Counted from the first letter of the stretch, positions 13,881-35,520 are shown. The stretch is 64,000 bases of DNA from Deinococcus aerius (GCF_002897375.1 NZ_BFAG01000015.1:70248-134247), one strand, 5' to 3'. Notes: generated by a model not told the origin, from the letters alone. Translations and numbers: made by a program.

Positions 13881-13935
13881 GGTTCCCGGCCTGCCGCGGT
13901 CAGTGGCAGCCGGGTCTTTCTTTTGAACACAGGAT

Positions 13936-14022
<87 letters not shown>

Positions 14023-14038
14023 GAGAGCTGCCCGGCAC

Positions 14039-14068
14039 GCGGCCCCCGGACCCCCGGCGGGCCGCTTT
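14039..14068 (+). terminator. Hairpin after tRNA-Leu
   Basis: GCGGCCC (14039-14045) pairs with GGGCCGC (14059-14065) and is followed by TTT. Confidence 0.45.
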
Positions 14069-14214
14069 GCCTGGTCCTGTCGCGCGAGGGGCGCCCGAGG
14101 CACTATGATACGCGGCGGCATGTCGCGCGCCCGGGACCCCAGCGCAGGCGGCACAGGCACACAGAACAACACCGCTCCCCGCAGGCGGGTGACCGCGCGG
14201 GCGGAAGACGGGGC

Positions 14215-15707
<1,493 letters not shown>

Positions 15708-15724
15708 TCCATTCTGGGCAAGGG

Positions 15725-15752
15725 GGCGTGTCCTGCGGGACGCGCCTTTTTT
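15725..15752 (+). terminator. Rho-independent terminator of tig
   Basis: GGCGTGTCC/GGGACGCGCC stem with a 3-base loop, one G-T pair, followed by six T. Confidence 0.88.
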
Positions 15753-15798
15753 CTTTGGGCGTTCGGGGCCGTCTATCCAGCTTGAACCACGTCCCCAG

Positions 15799-15824
15799 AT
15801 TCCTTGAACGGCTGTTCAAGGAAT
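15799..15824. promoter_or_regulatory. 26-bp perfect palindrome, candidate operator of the fab operon
   Basis: ATTCCTTGAAC-GGCT-GTTCAAGGAAT: 11-bp perfect arms with a 4-bp centre. It covers the -35 box and most of the spacer of the predicted fabH promoter, the position of a repressor site. Length and symmetry fit a TetR- or MarR-type dimer; no such regulator gene is adjacent. Confidence 0.75.
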
Positions 15825-15832
15825 GCTAGCGT
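15804..15832 (+). promoter_or_regulatory. Promoter of the fab operon
   Basis: TTGAAC (15804-15809), 17-bp spacer, TAGCGT (15827-15832); the -10 box is six bases before the fabH ATG, so the mRNA is probably leaderless. Confidence 0.6.
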
Positions 15833-15838
15833 TCGCCC

Positions 15839-16881
<1,043 letters not shown>

Positions 16882-16885
<4 letters not shown>

Positions 16886-17805
16886 GCCGTGCTCCTTTGA
16901 GAGTGGCCGCGCTGTTTCCCGGGCAGGGCTCTCACGCCGTGGGGATGGGCGCCGATCTGACCGCCGCTTTCCCCGAAGCCGAGGCCGTTTACGCGGAGGC
17001 GGAGGCCACCCTCCCCGGCCTGCGCGCCCTGGTTGAAGAGGGGCCGCTCGAAGCCCTGACCCTCACCGCGAATCAGCAGCCCGCGCTCGTCGCCGCGTCG
17101 GTGGCCGCGTACCGGGCGTGGCAGGCCCAGACGGGACTGACGCCTGCCTTCGCCGCCGGGCACTCGCTGGGGGAGTATTCGGCGCTCGTGGCGGCTGGGG
17201 CGCTCGATCTCGCAGACGCCCTCCGTCTGACCCGCAGGCGCGGTGAGCTGATGCAGGAGGCCGTGCCCGTGGGTGTCGGGGCCATGAGCGCCGTGATGGG
17301 CGACCCCGACGTGGTGCGCGAGGTCTGCGGGGCGGTGGGGGGCATCGTGCAGCCCGCCAACTTCAACGCGCCGACCCAGACGGTGATCTCCGGGGAGAAA
17401 GCCGCTGTGGACGCCGCCGCCGCCGAACTCAAGGGGCGTGGCCTCAAAGTTATCCCCCTCAAGGTCAGCGCCCCCTTCCACTGCGCCCTGATGCAGCCCG
17501 CGCAAGACGCCCTGATGCCTGACCTCCAGGCCACCTCTTTCGCCCCGTTCGCCTTTCCCGTCTACGCCAACGTGACGGCGGAGGCGAACAGTGATCCCGG
17601 GACCCTGCCCGACCTGCTCGCGCGGCAGATCACGGGAAGCGTGCGGTGGGTGGAGACGATCCGGGCGCTGGCCGACGCTGGTGCTGAGGTCTTCATCGAG
17701 TTCGGCCCCGGGACGGTGCTGACCGGGCTGGTGAAGCGCATCCTGCCCGAGGCCCGGACGCTGAACGTGGGGACGGCGGAGCAAGTCCGCGCCTTCGAGC
17801 GATGA
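16882..17805 (+). CDS. fabD: Malonyl-CoA:ACP transacylase
   Basis: 307 residues from the GTG at 16882, which overlaps the fabH stop as GTGA. Transfers malonyl groups from CoA to ACP. Motifs: ALFPGQGSHAVGMG at the N-terminus, nucleophile Ser in AGHSLGEYSAL, catalytic His in APFHCALM, and the C-terminal FIEFGPGTVLTGL. A longer in-frame start exists upstream inside fabH but adds non-homologous residues. Translationally coupled to fabH. Confidence 0.95.
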
Positions 17806-18344
17806 CGGGCCAGCCTTATTCCCAAGACGAGATTCGGGACGCCCTGGGAGCCATGAGGGTAAGGGCCCCGGCGTTCTTCGCGGCGCTTTCCCCGGGGGAG
17901 TTCACGCGCGGAACGGCCGAACGCTGGTCCCCGGCCCACCATCTGCACCACCTCATCCTGTCCAACAAACCGGTCGCCTATGCCCTGACCCTGCCGCAGG
18001 ACCGCCTGCCCCTTCGCCCGGGCGACCTCCCCTCCCGGGAGTATATGCAGGTGCGCGACCTGTACAGAGAGGCGCTCGCCACGGGGGTGCGAGCCTCCGG
18101 GCGCTATCTGCCTGACCCCCACGGGACCCAGGACGCCCTGGTCGCCGAGTACAGTGGGACGCTGGAACTGCTGGAGCATAACCTCCTCATGTACTGGACG
18201 GACGCCGAACTCGACGCCCATACCCTCGTTCATCCCGTTCTGGGTCCGCTCAGTGTGCGGGAGATGCTGTTCTTCACGCTCTACCACAACGAACACCACC
18301 TCAAGGGCGTGCAAGCCAGTCTCAACCGAACGGAGAATCCATGA
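17802..18344 (+). CDS. DinB/YfiT-like four-helix protein inside the fab operon
   Basis: 180 residues. The helical pattern and three His positions (WSPAHHLHHLILSN, ELLEHNLL, YHNEHHLKGVQ) match the DinB/YfiT superfamily, where three His bind a metal; YfiT-type members act as thiol transferases with bacillithiol or similar. It overlaps fabD and fabG by 4 bp (ATGA) on each side, so it is translated with the fatty-acid synthesis enzymes. A role in lipid metabolism is suggested only by position; function is unknown. Confidence 0.8.
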   Translation: MTGQPYSQDEIRDALGAMRVRAPAFFAALSPGEFTRGTAERWSPAHHLHHLILSNKPVAYALTLPQDRLPLRPGDLPSREYMQVRDLYREALATGVRASGRYLPDPHGTQDALVAEYSGTLELLEHNLLMYWTDAELDAHTLVHPVLGPLSVREMLFFTLYHNEHHLKGVQASLNRTENP

Positions 18345-19087
18345 CTGAAACACTCAAAATCGCCCTCGTGACCGGCTCCAGCCGGGGTCTTGGCCGGGCG
18401 ATGGCGCTTGCCCTGGCCGGGGCGGGCTTCGGCGTGGCCGTGCATTACGGCCGGAATCAAGCCGAGGCCGAGAAAGTCGCGGACGAGGTTCGTATCCTCG
18501 GCGTTCCCGTTCAGGTCTTCGGCGCCGACCTCTCCGACCCCGCCAACGCCGGAACGCTCGTGGAGGATGTGATTAAAGGTCTGGGCCGCCTCGACGTGCT
18601 GGTGAACAATGCTGGGATCACCCGCGACAACCTCGCCGTCCGAATGAGGGACGACGACTGGAACGCCGTGCTGGACACCAACCTCACGAGTGCTTTCACC
18701 GCCTGCCGCGCGGCGATCAAGCACATGATGCGCGCCCGCTCGGGCCGGATCATCAACATCGCCTCGGTGGTTGGGCTGATGGGCAACCCCGGGCAGGCCA
18801 ACTACGTCGCCAGCAAGGCGGGCCTGATCGGGCTGACCAAGGCGCTCGCCAAGGAGTACGGCGGGCGCGGGATCACCGTGAACGCGGTCGCCCCCGGCTT
18901 CATCGAGTCGGACATGACCGGCCAGCTTTCCGGGGACGTGCAGAAGGCGTACCTGGGGAGCATCCCCCTCGCCCGCTTCGGCAGGGCAGAGGATGTCGCC
19001 GCCCTGGTCGCCTTCCTCGCCTCAGACGCCGCCGGATACATCACCGGGCAGGTGATCGGGGTGGACGGCGGGCTGTACCCGCATTAA
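18341..19087 (+). CDS. fabG: 3-oxoacyl-ACP reductase
   Basis: 248 residues, classical short-chain dehydrogenase. NADP(H)-binding TGSSRGLGRA (residues 11-20), NNAG (89-92), catalytic Ser142, Tyr155 and Lys159 (IASVVG ... YVASKAG), and the C-terminal GYITGQVIGVDGGLYP found in FabG. Reduces 3-oxoacyl-ACP in the elongation cycle. The start overlaps the preceding stop as ATGA. Confidence 0.95.
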   Translation: MTETLKIALVTGSSRGLGRAMALALAGAGFGVAVHYGRNQAEAEKVADEVRILGVPVQVFGADLSDPANAGTLVEDVIKGLGRLDVLVNNAGITRDNLAVRMRDDDWNAVLDTNLTSAFTACRAAIKHMMRARSGRIINIASVVGLMGNPGQANYVASKAGLIGLTKALAKEYGGRGITVNAVAPGFIESDMTGQLSGDVQKAYLGSIPLARFGRAEDVAALVAFLASDAAGYITGQVIGVDGGLYPH

Positions 19088-19184
19088 GGGCCCGGTTTCG
19101 CTTGAACTCCGTCCAATTTCGTCCGCATCTGCGGAATACCCGTGTAGACTGGCGCAGACTTCAGGATCAGGAGGTACTTAACAT

Positions 19185-19415
19185 ATGGCGAGTTTTGAGG
19201 ATGTAAAGGAAGTGATCGTCGAGAAGCTCGGCGTGGACGCGGACAAGGTGACCCCGGAGGCCCGGTTCGTCGAGGACCTGGGCGCGGACAGCCTGGAAAC
19301 CGTCGAGCTGATCATGGGGCTGGAGGACCGCTTCGGCATCTCCATCAGCGACGAGGACGCCGAAAAAATCCGTACGGTGCAGGCTGCCGTCGATTACATC
19401 GGCTCCAAGCAGTAG
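19185..19415 (+). CDS. acpP: Acyl carrier protein
   Basis: 76 residues, acidic. Ser36 in the [14 protein letters not shown] motif is the site for 4'-phosphopantetheine, which would be attached by the holo-ACP synthase encoded at 51709-52092. A very good ribosome-binding site AGGAGG lies 9 bases before the ATG, in contrast to the leaderless starts elsewhere, as expected for a highly made protein. The 97-bp gap after fabG may hold an additional promoter, but I see no clear boxes. Confidence 0.97.
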   Translation: MASFEDVKEVIVEKLGVDADKVTPEARFVEDLGADSLETVELIMGLEDRFGISISDEDAEKIRTVQAAVDYIGSKQ

Positions 19416-19514
19416 GAGCACACTCAGGCCGGGCGGCGCGGGGGGAGATCCCGGCACCGTCCGGTTTTGCCGCTGCCTGGCACTTGCTGGCCCGGGCAGG
19501 TGGAGGGAGGCAGC

Positions 19515-20759
<1,245 letters not shown>

Positions 20760-20770
20760 CGGATCGGCTG

Positions 20771-20804
20771 TGTGAGGCGGCAGTGTCCTGGTCTTCGCCT
20801 CACA
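20771..20804. terminator. Hairpin after fabF
   Basis: TGTGAGGC (20771-20778) and GCCTCACA (20797-20804), an 8-bp perfect stem with an 18-base loop, without T-tract. Confidence 0.45.
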
Positions 20805-20877
20805 CCCTGTGACTCCTCAGCGGCATCCCTGTGTCGAGATGGCGTCTTGTCATTGACCTTGGGTGAATCAACAGTGT

Positions 20878-20906
20878 TTGGGAAGGAGCAGGTCTCCGCT
20901 TAGGCT
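20878..20906 (+). promoter_or_regulatory. Candidate promoter of the 20913 gene
   Basis: TTGGGA, 17-bp spacer, TAGGCT; the -10 box ends six bases before the ATG. Confidence 0.45.
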
Positions 20907-20912
20907 GCCCGC

Positions 20913-21488
20913 ATGGATGCTCAGACGTGCGAGCGGAAGCTGTCCCTCCTTCGTGAGCCCCGTATGCTGCCGCTCACCGAATATACCGACGACCTCGCCA
21001 GAAGAACGAACAGGGTTATCCCCTTCTTCGACCCAGAGGACGGAGGCACCCAGGCAGAACTGCTCCTGCTGATGAGCCACGTAGATGGTGACCCCGGTTC
21101 TGCCAGGAACGGGTCGCCCTTTATCTCTATGGAGAATGAGGACCCGACCGCCAACAATTTGCAGAGGGTGATTCTCGACCTGGGGCTGCCGAGAAGTACG
21201 CTGCTGCTCTGGAACGTTGTGCCCTGGCAGGACGGTGATCCAAAGAAGGAGGCGGGCGTGGGGGCCATCCATCTCCCCCGGCTTATTCAGCGCCTCCCCA
21301 ACCTCCGGGGCATCGCCGTGTTGAGCAAGGAGGGTTCGGTGGTGAAGAGCGTGCGCGAAGAAGTGCCGAGCCGCTATAGGCTTGAATGGACGTATACCTT
21401 CAGCCCTGGCCCTCGTGGATACGCACACAACGGAGCCCGGCTCACTCAGGATTTGCAAAACATTGCCCGTAAGTTAAGCCTGCTCTGA
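20913..21488 (+). CDS. Uracil-DNA-glycosylase-superfamily-like protein
   Basis: 191 residues, less GC-biased than its neighbours. The block ARNGSPFISMENEDPTANNL followed by a strand and LLLWNVVPWQ resembles UDG-fold proteins, in which a conserved N/D-containing loop and a W-N-x-x-P segment line the base pocket; near the end LTQDLQNIARKL forms a helix. A typical active-site motif (GQDPY or GEAPG) is absent, so catalysis is uncertain. Alternative: a sequence-diverged protein of unknown function. Stands alone between fabF and ppk1. Confidence 0.55.
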   Translation: MDAQTCERKLSLLREPRMLPLTEYTDDLARRTNRVIPFFDPEDGGTQAELLLLMSHVDGDPGSARNGSPFISMENEDPTANNLQRVILDLGLPRSTLLLWNVVPWQDGDPKKEAGVGAIHLPRLIQRLPNLRGIAVLSKEGSVVKSVREEVPSRYRLEWTYTFSPGPRGYAHNGARLTQDLQNIARKLSLL

Positions 21489-21517
21489 GACGGGACTTCG
21501 CTCGGCTCGCGTCTGGG

Positions 21518-21565
21518 GGGTGACAGCTCAGCGCGGAGTGTTTCTGTCGTGCTGAGCTGTCACCC
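21518..21565. repeat. 15-bp perfect inverted repeat
   Basis: GGGTGACAGCTCAGC (21518-21532) and GCTGAGCTGTCACCC (21551-21565), 18-base loop. Lies after the 20913 gene; could act as a terminator or be a palindromic repeat family member. Confidence 0.6.
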
Positions 21566-21707
21566 GTTCCACCATCTCTGAATTCCGAACTCCCCCCTCC
21601 TTTGCCCTAAAGCTCATATTGGCCGGGGGAGGCGGCGCCGTCTGCTACGCTCGGAGCAAGTCCTCTTGCGGCAGGCCGGTGCCTCTGGCCGCCCCGTGAC
21701 ACGACTG

Positions 21708-23864
<2,157 letters not shown>

Positions 23865-23887
23865 GGTGGCGAGAAGTTCCAACAGGA

Positions 23888-23922
23888 GGACGGGGACGCG
23901 GCGCCTGGCCGCGTCCCCGTCC
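23888..23922. terminator. 15-bp perfect stem between convergent genes
   Basis: GGACGGGGACGCGGC-GCCTG-GCCGCGTCCCCGTCC. Sits between ppk1 (+) and the repeat peptide gene (-) and can end transcription from both sides, though no T-tract follows. Confidence 0.6.
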
Positions 23923-23936
23923 GGGTGACATTAGCC

Positions 23937-24134
23937 TCAGGCAATTCCGTAGTCGTCCGCACCCTGGGGCGTGGCGGTCTTGGGGGCGTGGGCAATTCCG
24001 TAATCGTCGGCACCTTGGGTGTTGACGGGGTGGCCGGACTTGGCGATCCCGTAGTCGTCGGCGCCCGCCTGAGCCGCCGAGAACACGAGAGTCGCCGCCA
24101 CCGCCAGGAGCTTCACGATTCGTCTAAAGACCAT
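23937..24134 (-). CDS. Exported mini-protein with three ADDYGIA repeats
   Basis: 65 residues. A signal peptide (MVFRRIVKLLAVAATLVFSAAQA, positively charged start, hydrophobic core, AQA cleavage site) leaves a mature part made of three identical heptapeptides ADDYGIA separated by two different 10-residue linkers of similar composition, both ending in QG; the last copy is exactly at the C-terminus. Repeat period 17 residues (51 bp). I know no family with this motif. The plan resembles precursors of secreted signalling peptides (Phr, NprX). It is divergent from the TPR/BTAD regulator with only 23 bp between start codons; TAGAGT lies six bases before its ATG. Confidence 0.75.
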   Translation of the reverse strand: MVFRRIVKLLAVAATLVFSAAQAGADDYGIAKSGHPVNTQGADDYGIAHAPKTATPQGADDYGIA

Positions 24135-24157
24135 AGTTGTACTCTATCGCCTAACGG

Positions 24158-26050
<1,893 letters not shown>

Positions 26051-26060
26051 GCGTCCTCCC

Positions 26061-26360
26061 GTGCCCGACCGCCCCTTCCTGAACGACCCGGGCCCCGGGG
26101 GTGAGCCCCCGGCAGGCGCCGTTCCAGACGCCCTCTTCGACCTCGCCGTGAACCGGGCCGACGCGGCGTTGCGTGGCCTGCGCCCCGCCGATCCGGCCCG
26201 CGCCCTTTCGCAGTGGCATGCCCGCACGCGCTTTGCCCGCCGGGTGTCACTGATGGCGGTCAGTGCGGCGTTGCGCCAAAAGCCTCAGGAGGGCGGCGAG
26301 TGGCACTGGGCGGGTGGGCCGGGGGGTGGCTGGGTGCGGGGGAAGGCCCCGTTTCCGTAG
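26061..26360 (+). CDS. Hypothetical protein, about 99 residues
   Basis: GTG start 11 bp after the regulator stop, same strand. A helical central part (DALFDLAVNRADAALRGLRPADPARAL ... FARRVSLMAVSAALRQ) is flanked by Pro/Gly-rich ends. No family recognised. It could be cotranscribed with the regulator. Support is only the open frame, the spacing and the amphipathic composition; it may be a chance frame in GC-rich DNA. Confidence 0.5.
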   Translation: MPDRPFLNDPGPGGEPPAGAVPDALFDLAVNRADAALRGLRPADPARALSQWHARTRFARRVSLMAVSAALRQKPQEGGEWHWAGGPGGGWVRGKAPFP

Positions 26361-26381
26361 GGGGGAGGCTGCGTCCCCTCC

Positions 26382-26385
<4 letters not shown>
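26357..26385. terminator. Hairpin between convergent genes
   Basis: GTAGGG at 26357 pairs with CCCTAC at 26380-26385 with further G/C pairing inside; the stem spans the stop codons of both converging genes. Confidence 0.4.
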
Positions 26386-27017
<632 letters not shown>

Positions 27018-27087
27018 GGGGTGGAGGATACGCCGCAAAGCTGCCTCTCCCGCAGTTTGGCCCACCGGGCGCGGGTATCCTCCTCAC

Positions 27088-27942
<855 letters not shown>

Positions 27943-27965
27943 CGCCACGGCGATGAGCCTGGGAA

Positions 27966-28045
27966 GGTTGCCATGCCGAGCGCGGTGAAGCATCCTGGCC
28001 GCAGCGGCGGAGGCGCGTCGCTCGCGCTCAGGGTGACAACTTCTC
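27966..28045. repeat. Dispersed repeat R4, copy 1
   Basis: TTGCCATGCCGAGCGCGGTGAAGCATCC ... CGCTCGCGCTCAGGGTGACAA: an imperfect inverted repeat related to the one at 33553-33625 (shared ends 'GTCATG..GAGCG..GAA.CATCC' and 'CGCTCAGGGTGACA'). Confidence 0.6.
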
Positions 28046-28075
28046 CCTGTTCAAGTGCTCCTCCGGCAAAAGAGA

Positions 28076-28107
28076 GGGTCCCAGGATGTTCTCCCGGGAC
28101 CCCGTTT
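28076..28107. terminator. Bidirectional terminator between mutM and the NADH dehydrogenase gene
   Basis: GGGTCCC (28076-28082) / GGGACCC (28096-28102); followed by CGTTTT on the plus strand and TCTCTTTT on the minus strand. Confidence 0.65.
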
Positions 28108-28118
28108 TGCTCTACCGC

Positions 28119-29258
<1,140 letters not shown>

Positions 29259-29349
29259 GCAAGCACTCCTGTGAACGAATTCACGAGTAGGACCCGGGGC
29301 AGAGGTCGCCCCAAGACCCGCCGGGGGTCCTCCCCCAGTCGTGACAACA

Positions 29350-29364
29350 GTGTACAGCTTACAC
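29350..29364. promoter_or_regulatory. Short palindrome upstream of the NADH dehydrogenase gene
   Basis: GTGTA-CAGCT-TACAC, 91 bp before the start codon and enclosed by a second pair GTGACA (29341-29346) / TGTCAC (29375-29380). Candidate operator. Confidence 0.35.
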
Positions 29365-29609
29365 CAAAGCGGTCTGTCACCCTCCACACCCCCAGTGCCC
29401 CGCGCCCGGCCTCCCCGGAGCTTAGCCCAGCCCGCATTCCGGGGGGCCCGATTCGTGCTTGAATAGGAGAGGTACACACAATCCATAGGAGGTCCGGCCT
29501 GCACGGGTGGGCGGGACCCGTTTCGGCCCTACGCCTCGCCGCACGCACCCCGGAGGTGGACCATGCAGGAGAGTCTTCGCCGTCCCCGCACACGTCCCGG
29601 AGCCCCGCT

Positions 29610-30091
<482 letters not shown>

Positions 30092-30110
<19 letters not shown>

Positions 30111-30232
30111 GAAAGGCTGTGAGTGGTTCGTGGGAAGTGGTCAGTGGAAAAAGCGGTCTGGAGGCAAATACTTTTGCCAAAGCTCCCACTTCCGACTTCC
30201 CACTCACCACTGACCTTCCCGGAGGGAACCCA
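30092..30232 (+). repeat. Dispersed repeat R3, copy between small and large subunit genes
   Basis: Starts inside the coding end (19 bp GCAGGCGGCGGACGACTGA shared with 32605-32623), continues with GCTGTGAGTGG, a hairpin GGTCAGTGG (30139-30147)/CCACTGACC (30207-30215), and ends with CCCGGAGGGA, which is the ribosome-binding site of the large subunit gene. Confidence 0.75.
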
Positions 30233-32604
<2,372 letters not shown>

Positions 32605-32623
<19 letters not shown>

Positions 32624-32743
32624 AAAGACTGTGAGTGGCTCGTGGTGAGTGGGGAGTGGAAAAAGCGGAGCCGGGGCAGAGGCTTTCGCCCAAGCTCCCA
32701 CGGATCACTGCCTACTTCCCACTAACCCATCCCGGAGGGATGC
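32605..32743 (+). repeat. Dispersed repeat R3, copy between large and FAD subunit genes
   Basis: Same organisation as the copy at 30092-30232: shared coding end GCAGGCGGCGGACGACTGA, CTGTGAGTGGCTCGTGG, GTGGAAAAAGCGG, and ends in CATCCCGGAGGGATG with the next ribosome-binding site. Confidence 0.75.
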
Positions 32744-33535
32744 ATGTACCCAGCCAATTTCGACTACCAGAAAGCCCACAGCGTCGACGAGGCGCTCGCG
32801 GCGATGGCGGCCAACCCCGACTTGAAGGTGATCGCGGGGGGGCACTCGCTCCTCCCGGCTATGCGGCTTCGCCTCGCCCAGCCGCCCGCGCTCCTCGACA
32901 TCTTCGGTCTGGAGGAACTCAGGGGCATCCGCCGCGAGGGGGACGTGTTCGTGGTGGGGGCGATGACCACCCACGCGCAGGTGCTGCGCTCGGAACTCCC
33001 CCTCTTCCCCGAGGTCGCGCACGAGGTCGGGGACCCGATGGTTCGCAACCGGGGCACCATCGGCGGCTCGCTCGCGCACGCGGACCCGAGTGCGGACTAC
33101 CCGGCGGCGGCCCTGGCCCTGGGGGTCGAGTTCGTCATCCGCGGGCCGGAGGGCGAGCGCACCGTCCCCGCCGACGAGATGTTCCTCGGGATGTTCGAGA
33201 GCGCCGTGCGTCCGGGCGAACTCCTCACCCACATCCGCATTCCGGCGAGCGTGCAGGCGAGCGCCTACGAGAAGTTCAAGCATCCGGCGAGCCACTACGC
33301 GATTGTGGGCGTGGCGGTCGTGCGGCACATGGACGGCCAGATTCGGGCGGCGTACACGGGTGCGGGCGAGAAGGCGGGGCGCCTGCACCTCCTCGAAGAG
33401 CGCCTGAACGGTGGTCAACCGGTGGGCACCGGGTTGGTGGAGTCCTCGGGCCTCCTCGGTGACCGCTTCGCCAGCCCCGAGTACCGCGCCCACCTGGTAG
33501 ACGTGCTGGCGGCGCGGGCGGCGGCGCGAGTCTAG
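32744..33535 (+). CDS. FAD-binding middle subunit of a molybdenum hydroxylase (CoxM-like)
   Basis: 263 residues. Accepts electrons from the iron-sulfur subunit and passes them to the final acceptor. FAD-binding signatures AGGHSLLPAMRLRLA (about residues 31-45) and TIGGSLAHADPSADYPAA (about 105-122) are those of the CO dehydrogenase flavoprotein family. Start ATG at 32744 lies after CCGGAGGGATGC. Third gene of the operon. Confidence 0.93.
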   Translation: MYPANFDYQKAHSVDEALAAMAANPDLKVIAGGHSLLPAMRLRLAQPPALLDIFGLEELRGIRREGDVFVVGAMTTHAQVLRSELPLFPEVAHEVGDPMVRNRGTIGGSLAHADPSADYPAAALALGVEFVIRGPEGERTVPADEMFLGMFESAVRPGELLTHIRIPASVQASAYEKFKHPASHYAIVGVAVVRHMDGQIRAAYTGAGEKAGRLHLLEERLNGGQPVGTGLVESSGLLGDRFASPEYRAHLVDVLAARAAARV

Positions 33536-33552
33536 GGCAGGGACCAGAAGGG

Positions 33553-33625
33553 GGTGTCATGTTGAGCGGAGCGAAACATCCCCGCCTCGGCGCACGAAAC
33601 CCTTCGCTCCGCTCAGGGTGACATT
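33553..33625. repeat. Dispersed repeat R4, copy 2
   Basis: GTGTCATGTTGAGCGGAGCGAAACATCC ... TTCGCTCCGCTCAGGGTGACAT; arms TGTCA...GAGCGGAGCGAA and TTCGCTCCGCTC...TGACA are complementary, giving a long hairpin. Confidence 0.7.
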
Positions 33626-33658
33626 TTTGTTCCGGCGAAGACAGAGATACAAAGCAGC

Positions 33659-33694
33659 GAAGGTGGGCCGTCCGGGTTGGGGTGGCCCACCTTC
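33659..33694. terminator. 11-bp perfect stem downstream of slyD
   Basis: GAAGGTGGGCC (33659-33669) / GGCCCACCTTC (33684-33694), 13 bp after the end of slyD on the minus strand; only a weak T-rich tail. Confidence 0.55.
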
Positions 33695-33706
33695 CTCTGC
33701 TCGCGT

Positions 33707-34186
<480 letters not shown>

Positions 34187-34311
34187 GGGTTCTCCGTTCG
34201 CTGAGGGAGCCTGAGACGTTCGGGCTTGCCCCAGGAGTCTACCCTCTCACGTGGGCATGAACGCGGCGCCGCACCCGCCTTAAGGGGAAGAAACCCGCCT
34301 ATGCTGCCCGC

Positions 34312-35508
34312 ATGAGTGCCCCAACCCACCCCTTTCCCATGCACGTCGGCGTCCAGGAGGCGCGCGAGATGTTGGCCGCGCTGCTGCCCACTCCCGGCGT
34401 CGAGACCGTCCCCCTCTCCGCAGCCCGTGGACGAACGCTCGGCGCCGATCTCCGGGCCAGGGTCAGCCACCCCAGCGCGACGGAGAGCGCCCTGGACGGC
34501 ATCGCCGCCCGTGAGGGGGATACGTTGGGCGCCTCACCGGCCTCACCCGTCCGTCTGCGGGTGGTGGGGGAGAGCCGGGCGGGGGTGCCCTTTCCCGGCA
34601 CGGTCGGCCCCGGCGAGTGCGTCCGCATCTACACGGGGGCACCTCTTCCGCCGGGTGTGGACGCCATTTGCCCCGTCGAGCAACTGACGGACGAGGGCTC
34701 CGAGGCCGTACTCCTGGCCCGTCCCGCCAGCCCCACCGACGTGCGGCCCGAGGGAGGGGATTTCCGGGCCGGAGCGACCATCCTGACGGCGGGCACCCTG
34801 CTCACACCGCCCCGGGTCGCCCTCGCCGCCGCGCTCGGATACGCCGAGATTCCCGTTCGCCGCCGACTGCGGGTCGCGCTCCTCTCGACCGGGGACGAGG
34901 TGATCGAGCCCGGCCAGCCCCTGCGCCCCGGCCAGGTGTACGACAGCAACCGCTACGGCCTGCAGGCGATGCTGGAGGAGTGCGGCTGCGACGTGCTGGC
35001 CCTGGGCCACGCGCCCGACAGCCCGGAGGCGCTTGGGGAGGCTATTGCGCAGGCGGGGGGCGCGGACGTGCTGCTCACCAGTGGGGGCGTCAGCATGGGG
35101 CGGTACGACTTCATGCGGGACCTGCTGACCCTGCGGGGGCGTGTGGCGTTCTGGAAGGTGAGGATGCGTCCCGGGGGTCCGGCGCTGCTGGGGGGGTGGA
35201 ATGGTCTTCCCGTATTCGGCCTGCCGGGGAATCCGGTCAGCAGCCTAGTCGTCTTTCACGTCATCGTCCGCCCGGCGCTGACGGGGCAACCGGTGGGGAC
35301 GCTGCGGTTGCGGGCGGGCACGCCGTTTCGGGGGCTGCCGGACAAGACGGCCTTCTGGCGGGGGGTGCTGCGGGGTGGGGAGGTCTGGGACTACGGGAAG
35401 CAGGGGAGTGGGGTGTTGCGGTCGCTGAGCGAGGCGAATGCGCTGGTGGTCGTGCCGGAGGGTGGGGCGGTGCAGGTTGGGGAGGAGGTGGAGGTGATGT
35501 TGCTCTGA
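34312..35508 (+). CDS. moeA: Molybdopterin molybdenumtransferase MoeA
   Basis: 398 residues. Inserts molybdate into adenylylated molybdopterin to form Moco. Motifs: SATESALDGIA (family SAMDGYA), RIYTGAPLPPGVDAICPVEQ, STGDEVIEPGQPLRPGQVYDSNRYGL, LLTSGGVSMGRYDF, KVRMRPGGPALLG, and GLPGNPVSSLVVF. The enzyme would supply the cofactor of the molybdenum hydroxylase encoded at 29610-33535. TATGCT at 34300-34305 lies six bases before the ATG (leaderless type). Confidence 0.95.
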   Translation: MSAPTHPFPMHVGVQEAREMLAALLPTPGVETVPLSAARGRTLGADLRARVSHPSATESALDGIAAREGDTLGASPASPVRLRVVGESRAGVPFPGTVGPGECVRIYTGAPLPPGVDAICPVEQLTDEGSEAVLLARPASPTDVRPEGGDFRAGATILTAGTLLTPPRVALAAALGYAEIPVRRRLRVALLSTGDEVIEPGQPLRPGQVYDSNRYGLQAMLEECGCDVLALGHAPDSPEALGEAIAQAGGADVLLTSGGVSMGRYDFMRDLLTLRGRVAFWKVRMRPGGPALLGGWNGLPVFGLPGNPVSSLVVFHVIVRPALTGQPVGTLRLRAGTPFRGLPDKTAFWRGVLRGGEVWDYGKQGSGVLRSLSEANALVVVPEGGAVQVGEEVEVMLL

Positions 35509-35520
35509 GCCGCTGACGTT

